Below, one piece after another: positions 1-5,160 of a DNA stretch of 22,568 nt. Made by a program: the position numbers and the translations under genes. The stretch comes from Gemmatimonadaceae bacterium. GTDB lineage: Bacteria > Gemmatimonadota > Gemmatimonadetes > Gemmatimonadales > Gemmatimonadaceae. Numbering within the stretch: the first letter of the stretch is position 1; the number at the start of each line of letters is the position of its first letter. The stretch spans positions 1-22,568 of the forward strand of contig JAICUE010000002.1 in the NCBI GenBank assembly GCA_025936015.1, given 5' to 3'. Under the pieces are notes generated by a model that was not told the origin of the DNA, ran no database searches, and saw only the letters and a program-made list of their open reading frames with translations.

Positions 1-47
1 CCGCGGAGGATCGCGACGACGAGGTCGTGAATCGCGCGGCTACCCAC
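1..47 (-). CDS. Start of a further operon gene, cut by the window edge
   Basis: Reading leftward on the minus strand, a GTG at 47-45 opens a frame with no stop to the edge, giving the first 15 residues MGSRAIHDLVVAILR. The GTG lies inside the last codons of the B2-like gene (8-base overlap), as expected for the next gene of this tightly packed operon. Too little is visible to assign a family. By context it could be a lasso-type asparagine synthetase-like cyclase or a nucleotidyltransferase of the kind found near HprK-related kinases; neither is shown. It could also be chance, since 15 codons are easily open at this GC content. Confidence 0.35.
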   Translation of the reverse strand, partial: MGSRAIHDLVVAILR

Positions 48-432
48 CGTGCACCAGGAGCCGGCGATATTGGCTGCCGACCGTCGCCGGCAACTCGACC
101 GGACGATCGTCGAGCGTGATCCAGGCATGCGCGTCGAATCCGCGTGCATCGCCAGCCACTCCCAGGTGCAGCTTCGGGCGATACCCGTGCTGGCGGAGGA
201 GCGTGTAGAGCACGAGCGATCGCGTCAGGCAGGTACTCCGCCACGGACCGCGACCGAAGGCGAGCCAGCGGCGAACTCGGCGCGCCAGGCCGTCCGGTGT
301 CGCGGCGCGGCCGCGAACCTGCGGCCACTGGTCGCAGACCGCGAGCACGTTAGGCAGCGGCAGCAGCGTGAGCAGCAACGGGACGAGCACGGTCGCCGCG
401 AGCGCCGCGCTGCGTTCGATCGACCGCATCAT
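40..432 (-). CDS. Lasso-type B2 leader peptidase (transglutaminase-like)
   Basis: A 130-residue protein matching the B2 half of split lasso maturation proteins, a cysteine protease of transglutaminase fold that removes the leader from a ribosomal peptide. The catalytic pattern is visible: Cys68 in TCLTRSL, His102 in DAHAWI and an Asp at 108-109. A hydrophobic segment at about 9-31 suggests a membrane anchor. Its start codon (ATGATG at 432-427) overlaps the TGA of the PqqD-like gene in an ATGA, so translation is probably coupled. The adjacent PqqD-like protein would be its leader-binding partner (B1). The length is near the short end of the family. The family call is firm; the substrate (the 62-residue peptide at 3732-3920) is inferred from context. 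Confidence 0.85.
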   Translation of the reverse strand: MMRSIERSAALAATVLVPLLLTLLPLPNVLAVCDQWPQVRGRAATPDGLARRVRRWLAFGRGPWRSTCLTRSLVLYTLLRQHGYRPKLHLGVAGDARGFDAHAWITLDDRPVELPATVGSQYRRLLVHGG

Positions 433-698
433 GTGTCCTCGATGATCAGCAACGTCTTCGCCGCGAGCACCTCGACGAGCTCGGCGACCGCGGCTTGTGC
501 TTCCGCGAGCGACACGTCGAAGCGTTCGGTGAGCGCCGTGGGAATGTCCCCAAGCGGGACGTCGTCCTCGATCAGCTTCCAGATCTCGGCGCCCGTCTCG
601 TTCAGTGAGTAATAGAGCTTCGTCCCCATGTGGAGGAGCACGGCCCCGTCCTCGACGGTCGCGCAGGCCACATCAGGAGGGACGATGTAGCGCCTCAT
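429..698 (-). CDS. PqqD-like RiPP recognition element (B1-type)
   Basis: An 89-residue protein of the PqqD family, the small winged-helix domain (RRE) that binds leader peptides and presents them to modifying enzymes. The typical pattern is present: an N-terminal beta region, then YYSLNETGAEIW at about 29-40, then two helices ending in a hydrophobic segment. The ATG at 698 was chosen because it overlaps the TGA of the kinase gene in an ATGA (698-695), and because upstream residues in this frame are low-complexity sequence opposite another gene. The stop overlaps the B2-like start in the same way. Free-standing PqqD-like plus B2 is the split arrangement seen in lasso peptide clusters; in HprK-related systems the same fold acts as a peptide chaperone. 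Confidence 0.85.
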   Translation of the reverse strand: MRRYIVPPDVACATVEDGAVLLHMGTKLYYSLNETGAEIWKLIEDDVPLGDIPTALTERFDVSLAEAQAAVAELVEVLAAKTLLIIEDT

Positions 699-1453
699 GC
701 CGCGTCGCCGAGGACGGCGGCAATCGTGTGCAGCTCGGCTGGCGTGTGATGCAGGTGGAAGACGGGCTGCGCCGCGGCATAGCGCAGGAGCTCGAGGTGC
801 GCCTTCGCGTGCGCGTCGCCGAGGATCACCCACGGCGACTGGCGAACGAGCGCGGCCAGGGCGTCGACGGGACGGGCCTGTGTCAACGCGAAGCGCGGAG
901 CGCGCATGATGAGGACGAGTGCCGCCACCGGCGCGCAGCGCGCCGGCGGCATCGTGATCGACACGCGGCGACGCGCGTCGCCAGCAGCGGGTTGCGCCCC
1001 GGCGACGTGCATCTCGGGAAAGCTCGGCGCCAGGTCGGCACTGACGCGGAGCGGATCACGCCATGGATGGGCGATCAGTCCGTCGGCACCGCGCTCGATC
1101 ATCACGCCATCGTCGCCGAGCACCGTCCAACCGGCGCGGGCGAGCGCGTAGGCAAGGGTGGACTTGCCGCTGCCACTGTCGCCGGAGAGCAGCCACGCGC
1201 GCCCGTGCGGATCGACGATCCCGGCGGCATGAACCAGGTAGCGTCCGCGCTGTCTCAGGCGGACGATCGCGCCGATGCGCGCGAGCTCGCGCCTAACGGC
1301 GGGCGAGGCCGCGCTGTAACCGGCACCGCGCACGAGTCGGCCGGCATTCACCCAGAGCTGTGCCCCGGCCTGGCGATGCGTCAGGCATGTGCGCTCGCCG
1401 TCGGGCCGCGCGTCGACGTCGCCCCACTGCCACTCGATCGCGGGCGCGGTCAC
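695..1453 (-). CDS. HprK-like kinase of a RiPP cluster
   Basis: A 252-residue P-loop protein resembling the C-terminal kinase domain of HPr kinase/phosphorylase. His75 in YLVHAAGIV, Walker A GDSGSGKST at 91-99 and the acidic pair in VLGDDGV at about 114-115 match the HprK layout. There is no HprK N-terminal domain. Related kinases occur in lasso clusters, where the paeninodin enzyme phosphorylates the C-terminal serine of the precursor. The start is the GTG at 1453, which overlaps the TGA of the radical SAM gene (GTGA, 1453-1450); a longer reading of the frame runs through the radical SAM gene and is a shadow. The end overlaps the PqqD-like ATG. The precursor here ends in Lys, so the phosphoacceptor, if any, must be another Ser or Thr. 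Confidence 0.82.
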   Translation of the reverse strand: MTAPAIEWQWGDVDARPDGERTCLTHRQAGAQLWVNAGRLVRGAGYSAASPAVRRELARIGAIVRLRQRGRYLVHAAGIVDPHGRAWLLSGDSGSGKSTLAYALARAGWTVLGDDGVMIERGADGLIAHPWRDPLRVSADLAPSFPEMHVAGAQPAAGDARRRVSITMPPARCAPVAALVLIMRAPRFALTQARPVDALAALVRQSPWVILGDAHAKAHLELLRYAAAQPVFHLHHTPAELHTIAAVLGDAA

Positions 1454-2457
1454 GCCGAGCGCGTGGCCAGCGCGGCCCAGGGATGCTCCGGAAACTCGGC
1501 GAGGAACCCCGTCTGGCCGTGGCGACGCGCGCAGCTCATGCACGGGTACGCGTCGAGCGCATCCACCTTGCCGATCTGGTAGAGCCGCGTCGTCTCGCTG
1601 TTGTACGCTGCGTAGGTGTGGCTGCCCCGGTCGAACACCGTCGACAGCGGTTCCGTCGTCAAATCGCCGACCACCAGCTCGGTGCCGCTCCCGTAACGAG
1701 AGAGCTGGCAGCAGAAGGGGACGCGGCCGCGCGCGTCGACGTAGATGTGTCGCTGCGCCATCGTGTCGCACGCGCCGCGCGGGAAGGGCAGCGAGGTACC
1801 GTAGTCGAGACCGATCACCGTCGCGCTGCGTGCGGCGAGCCCGCGGACTTCGTCGGCGACCACGTCCCATTCCCAGGGCGCGAGATCGCTTTCGTCGAGC
1901 GCGCTTTCCGGCGTAGGCTGCGGCAGCATGAAGTGGAACTCGGCGGTACCCAGTCTGGTTGCGAGGTCCACTGCATCGGCGAGCTCCGCGCGGCTGTCTC
2001 GCGTCACGACCATCGACATCTCGGTGCGAAGGCCGCGGCTGAGCAGGGTGGCAGCGGCGAGGAGCGCGCGGCGAAAGCTGCCGCGGCCGCGCTGCCGGTC
2101 GTGCGTCGCCTCGCTCGCCCCACTCAGGCTGATGCGGACGAAGGTGGGCGGATGGCGCAGCAGGAGCGGCAAGTGGCGCGGGACCAGCCAGCCGTTCGTG
2201 ACGAAGCCGTACGGGATCCTGCGGGCGAGCAGCTCCTCGATGGCCGCCGGAAAGAGCTCGGACACGAGCGGTTCGCCGCCGGTGAACACGACGGAGATCG
2301 GAGCGAATCGTTCACCCGCCTCGTCGAGAATCCGCCGGAACAGCGCGAGGTCGAGGTGATCGACGTGTTCCTGGTGCGACCCGCGGATGCAGTGCGTGCA
2401 GTGCAGGTTGCAGAGGTTCGACAGCTCGAATGCGAGACTGAGCGGTTGCTGCGTCAC
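1450..2457 (-). CDS. Radical SAM enzyme with partial SPASM-like tail
   Basis: A 335-residue radical SAM enzyme. The CxxxCxxC cluster motif is Cys16, Cys20 and Cys23 (CNLHCTHC), followed by GGEP at 60-63 and the usual barrel strands (FVTNGW at 85-90). The C-terminal region carries Cys230, Cys249, Cys250, Cys306 and Cys309 (PFCCQL, YPCMSC), fewer than the seven of a full SPASM domain but suggesting one auxiliary cluster. Such enzymes modify peptide substrates, for instance by thioether or C-C crosslinks or epimerisation. It starts at GTG 2457, three bases after the lipoprotein stop, and ends overlapping the kinase start. The likely substrate is the precursor at 3732-3920, whose two C-terminal Cys are candidate targets; that link is inferred. 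The exact chemistry cannot be read from the sequence. Confidence 0.88.
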   Translation of the reverse strand: MTQQPLSLAFELSNLCNLHCTHCIRGSHQEHVDHLDLALFRRILDEAGERFAPISVVFTGGEPLVSELFPAAIEELLARRIPYGFVTNGWLVPRHLPLLLRHPPTFVRISLSGASEATHDRQRGRGSFRRALLAAATLLSRGLRTEMSMVVTRDSRAELADAVDLATRLGTAEFHFMLPQPTPESALDESDLAPWEWDVVADEVRGLAARSATVIGLDYGTSLPFPRGACDTMAQRHIYVDARGRVPFCCQLSRYGSGTELVVGDLTTEPLSTVFDRGSHTYAAYNSETTRLYQIGKVDALDAYPCMSCARRHGQTGFLAEFPEHPWAALATRSA

Positions 2458-2460
2458 GCG

Positions 2461-3735
2461 CTACGGCGTCGCCTGGCCGATCTGGTAGGTGACGTAGTCC
2501 CACGTCGTCGTCGTCTTCTTTGACGACGAGGAGGCGATGCCGAACGCGAAGGTCGACGGCGCCGACGCGGGGACCTGCGTCGGAGGCAGCGCGCTGTAGG
2601 CGATCTTGATTCGACGAATGCCGTCGACCAGACCCACGACGCTGTCCGCGCCATACTTGCGCAGCTGATACGCCCGCAACGTGGACACCGAGACCGTGTC
2701 CGTGAAGCCCGTGACGAGCGAATCAATCTTCGAGTAAAAGCCGATGCGCGCCTTTCCGGACGATCCGCTGTCCGTGACGAGGAGCGCGATGTATTTCGTG
2801 TTGTCGTCGATCACGAGCCCGGCCTGAGGGGTGGACAGTCCCCCGCCGTTGTCGAGCCGAAAGCGGCCTTCGATAAAGGCGCTCGCCGCCGAGCTGACCG
2901 AGTCGTGACGAACGTACATGACGCTGTCCTTGGCCCGCTGGACATCCATCTCGAGATATCCGCCGACCATCGACTCCGTCGCTTTCGGCGTGCCCAGATT
3001 CCGCCACCTCGGTTCGGCCTGCGTGTCGGGGAGGGAGTCGGCGGGGTAGTCCACCCGCCAGACCGTCTGGTAGGGCGGAACCCACGCCGCGCTCACCAGA
3101 ACATCGAAGGTGAAGCGAGTCACCTGGGTGTCCGCCTGGAACACCCATGGCTTGCGCACGAGCGTCGTGTCGGCGCCGCCGTTTGCCGGCCCGAGTATTT
3201 CAGGCCAGAACCAGTAGGGCTGGTTCGGGGCCGTGAAGTTGCCCGTCCCCTGCGGGTTCTGGACGGTGACGGTGCAGGCGCACGCCGACGAAGTCCCCGC
3301 CACGACTGGAGCCGTATTCGTGAAGACGTAGATCCCCATCGTGTCGGCGGGCGCCGCCGCGCGCTGCTCGTCGCCGATCCTGTAGGCGAGCAGGTTCTGG
3401 ATTCCGACGTTCGCCGAGTACGTCTTCTTCCCGGCGACCGGAGCGCTGGTCACGACCGGCGAATTGTAGATCACGACGTTGACGCCCTGGTCGCCGTAGA
3501 TCGTCGCGCTGACCCCATTGCCGGTGGCGGCGCCGTCGACGGGATCGAAAGTCAGCGTGCCGCTCGCGACGTCGAGCGTGCCGCGCAGGTGCGCGACGGT
3601 CGTCAGCGGGTGCGATGGCGGCTGAAGCGGCGATGGAGCCGGCTGCCGCCGGTCACTGCAGGCCGCGGCAGCGCAGAGAAGGGCCAGCGCCGCGGGACGA
3701 CGCAGCGCGCCGCGAAGGATCAGGGAAGTCGTCAT
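2461..3735 (-). CDS. Secreted lipoprotein with concanavalin-like C-terminal region
   Basis: A 424-residue protein of unknown function encoded between the precursor and the radical SAM gene. The ATG at 3735 overlaps the precursor's TGA (ATGA) and gives a lipoprotein signal: arginines, the hydrophobic stretch PAALALLCAAAAC and the lipid-attachment Cys26. A longer open frame exists upstream but runs through the precursor gene. After a Pro/Ser linker the mature part is beta-rich. The last ~180 residues (GGYLEMDV, FIEGRFRLDNG, IALLVTDSG, WDYVTYQIG) resemble a concanavalin/laminin-G-like jelly roll; this is a pattern-based guess. The position points to a role in display, binding, immunity or export of the peptide. 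The gene is unusual for RiPP operons I know. Confidence 0.75.
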   Translation of the reverse strand: MTTSLILRGALRRPAALALLCAAAACSDRRQPAPSPLQPPSHPLTTVAHLRGTLDVASGTLTFDPVDGAATGNGVSATIYGDQGVNVVIYNSPVVTSAPVAGKKTYSANVGIQNLLAYRIGDEQRAAAPADTMGIYVFTNTAPVVAGTSSACACTVTVQNPQGTGNFTAPNQPYWFWPEILGPANGGADTTLVRKPWVFQADTQVTRFTFDVLVSAAWVPPYQTVWRVDYPADSLPDTQAEPRWRNLGTPKATESMVGGYLEMDVQRAKDSVMYVRHDSVSSAASAFIEGRFRLDNGGGLSTPQAGLVIDDNTKYIALLVTDSGSSGKARIGFYSKIDSLVTGFTDTVSVSTLRAYQLRKYGADSVVGLVDGIRRIKIAYSALPPTQVPASAPSTFAFGIASSSSKKTTTTWDYVTYQIGQATP

Positions 3736-3920
3736 TTGCGGGGGCAGAACCCTGTGCTGCATGCGATGGCTTGCTGCGAGGCGTCGAACCCGGAGTCGGT
3801 GGCGAAGCCCTCCGGATACTGCATCTGCGTGAGCGCAGTGAGCGACGCGTGCGAAGTCAGCGTCGGGGTCGACCATCGTCGTTTGGGCGCAAGAGGCGCC
3901 AGCAGTACTTCGTCTGACAT
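3732..3920 (-). CDS. RiPP precursor peptide with lasso-type leader
   Basis: A 62-residue peptide, first gene of the operon. The leader shows KRRW-S-T-P-T-L at 13-21, the [YW]xxPxL recognition motif of lasso-type leaders, followed by ASLTALTQ at 25-32, which resembles the GSLxxLTxG end of such leaders. The remaining 30 residues would hold the core and end in ACSTGFCPRK with Cys54 and Cys59. No acidic residue sits at core position 7-9 for a cut after Gln32, so lasso ring closure is not obvious. The ATG at 3920 is preferred over an upstream TTG because the encoded leader fits the family and the TTG extension is Arg-rich filler. Its TGA overlaps the lipoprotein ATG. Small size, position and leader support the call; the core boundary is uncertain. 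Confidence 0.75.
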   Translation of the reverse strand: MSDEVLLAPLAPKRRWSTPTLTSHASLTALTQMQYPEGFATDSGFDASQQAIACSTGFCPRK

Positions 3921-3997
3921 TCTCGGCACTGTATGAACCAGCGGGTCGTTGCACGCGCGGACGGTATCGCCGCGGCTGGAGGAACGACCCGACAAAG

Positions 3998-4030
3998 ATT
4001 AGAAAATACTAATGTGGTGAGCGACGACAA
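3998..4030 (-). promoter_or_regulatory. Candidate promoter of the RiPP operon with a palindrome on the -10
   Basis: On the minus strand TTGTCG (4030-4025), a 16-base spacer and TATTTT (4008-4003) form a plausible sigma-70-type promoter about 80 bases before the precursor ATG, in the most AT-rich patch of the area. A 5-base inverted repeat, ATTAG-N6-CTAAT (3998-4013), is centred exactly on the -10, as a repressor site would be. An alternative is TTGACC (4057-4052), 17 bases, CATGTT (4034-4029). Confidence 0.4.
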
Positions 4031-4074
4031 CATGGCATCGTCGCGGCGACCGGTCAATGAAAAACACGGGCTAC

Positions 4075-4106
4075 TTGCACGATGCAAACAAATCCGGTCG
4101 ACCGGA
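4075..4106. promoter_or_regulatory. Two palindromes upstream of the RiPP promoter
   Basis: TTGCA-CGA-TGCAA (4075-4087) and the perfect 14-base palindrome TCCGGTCGACCGGA (4093-4106) lie side by side upstream of the candidate promoter. Their shape and spacing suit binding sites for dimeric regulators. No regulator gene is adjacent, so this is a positional inference. The rest of 3921-4157 shows no gene. Confidence 0.35.
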
Positions 4107-4157
4107 CGGGGACACCGCCAGCTCCGCCACGCCGGGCGGATTGTGCGATGGGGGGGC

Positions 4158-4526
4158 CTAACCGTCGCGGAGGAGCGGCGCTGCGGCGCCGGCAACCCGT
4201 GATGACGCGGGAGACGTCCCGAGGTCACGAACGAGCGTGAGCGCGCTCCCTCCGGTGGCGCGTTCGCGGGCGCCGCGCGCCTGCGCCGCGCAGAGGGCGA
4301 GCACCACCCGCAACTCGCGGCGCCGGGCCGCCGGGTCGTCGCTGAGCCCATCGGCCGCCAGGCCGGCGCTGAGCGCGCGGCCGGCCTCGGTCACGTTAGG
4401 CGGCGAAGCGTTGGTGCTTGCCTGCACGCCCGGCCTCACGTTTCGCGTCCGCAACGCTCGGGATCCGCTGGCGGCCGCGCGAACCACCGCCAGCCGCGGG
4501 CCGGGTTCAGTACCCTCGCGCGCCAA
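4158..4526 (-). CDS. Unidentified ORF downstream of the pilin-like gene
   Basis: A 122-codon frame with G/C in most third positions, so it looks coding, but it has no ATG: the first start is TTG at 4526, overlapping the end of the pilin-like gene by 20 bases, and GTG codons follow. The product is Ala/Arg-rich without membrane segment, signal or motif I recognise. A CCT-AAC-GTG (Pro-Asn-Val) inside the recurring octamer sits in the same reading phase as in real genes here, which favours this frame. It may be a short protein co-transcribed with the pilin-like gene, or a degraded remnant. No other frame across this stretch gives a better candidate. Confidence 0.3.
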   Translation of the reverse strand: MAREGTEPGPRLAVVRAAASGSRALRTRNVRPGVQASTNASPPNVTEAGRALSAGLAADGLSDDPAARRRELRVVLALCAAQARGARERATGGSALTLVRDLGTSPASSRVAGAAAPLLRDG

Positions 4527-4977
4527 GCTTCACCCGACCCTCACGAGAGGCGATGACCGTGTCCGCGGCCGCGCCACGCGTGAATATCACCCGCAGGTTC
4601 GCACCACCGACGCCGAGTCCGTCGGAGAAAAACGCCATCGAGTCGCGCGTCGCCGACATCGAGACGCCGTGCTCCGAGCCGACCGGTCGCGTCATGAGCG
4701 TATCGCGGCCCGCTGTCACGGTGACCGACGAGCGCCGCTCGTCGAGGCGCACCGCCGTCCGCTGGGCGCGCGCGATCGCCGCCGCGCGCGCCGTGTAGAA
4801 CGCGCCCATAGCCTCACGCGCCGCTGCGCGGGTCTTGAGGCGGTCGAAGCCGCGCTTGAAGGGCGCGAAGACGAATCCCGAGATCAGCGCGACGAGCGCG
4901 ACGACCACGAGGAGCTCGGGGAGGGTGGTGCCGGCGCGGCGCGCGGACATCGCTGAATTCATCGACCGATCGGACAT
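4507..4977 (-). CDS. GspH/FimT-like pseudopilin
   Basis: A protein of up to 156 residues with a type IV prepilin leader: ARRAG|TTLPELLVVVALV, where the Gly before the cut, the Glu at position +5 and the hydrophobic helix are all present. The rest is a variable globular domain ending in EGRVKLGARGY, which resembles the end of GspH/FimT minor pseudopilins. Such proteins sit at the tip of type II secretion pseudopili or type IV pili after processing by PilD. ATGs at 4977, 4962 and 4950 are all possible and none has a clear ribosome site; the short leader from 4950 would be most typical. No other pilus or secretion gene is nearby, so it appears to be an orphan. Confidence 0.75.
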   Translation of the reverse strand: MSDRSMNSAMSARRAGTTLPELLVVVALVALISGFVFAPFKRGFDRLKTRAAAREAMGAFYTARAAAIARAQRTAVRLDERRSSVTVTAGRDTLMTRPVGSEHGVSMSATRDSMAFFSDGLGVGGANLRVIFTRGAAADTVIASREGRVKLGARGY

Positions 4978-4987
4978 GGCCGACGAT

Positions 4988-5006
4988 GCGCACCCGATCG
5001 GTGCGC
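4988..5006. promoter_or_regulatory. Palindrome between divergent genes
   Basis: GCGCACC and GGTGCGC form 7-base arms around CGATC, 11 bases upstream of the pilin-like ATG at 4977 and between it and the divergently transcribed aminopeptidase. It could be an operator or a 5' hairpin; nothing else supports either. Confidence 0.25.
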
Positions 5007-5062
5007 CCCATCACCGTTCCGTCGTTCACATGAGCGGACGCGCGCATCGCCTCACGCGACTC

Positions 5063-5068
5063 TATATT
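5063..5068 (+). promoter_or_regulatory. Candidate -10 element of the aminopeptidase gene
   Basis: TATATT stands out in GC-rich surroundings, about 95 bases before the chosen ATG at 5161. No convincing -35 is seen at the usual distance. Confidence 0.3.
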
Positions 5069-5160
5069 CGTCGGAGATGCCTCCAGCTTCGTGGCCGCTG
5101 TTCATCCACGGAGCACTCCGGCCGATCAGATCGATGCCGCGTCCCTCACTCGAGCGCCCG

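Noticed and set aside
605..2523. Long plus-strand frames of 325 and 387 codons
   Set aside because: They lie antisense to the kinase and radical SAM genes, which have clear motifs and coupled start/stop codons.
40..3920. Calling the operon a classical lasso peptide cluster
   Set aside because: No cyclase is visible, the core lacks a usable acidic residue at positions 7-9, and a radical SAM enzyme and lipoprotein are extra. It remains possible if the gene cut by the left edge is a cyclase.
3933..4202. An 89-codon plus-strand frame upstream of the precursor
   Set aside because: It crosses the AT-rich promoter area, has poor codon use and no recognisable product.
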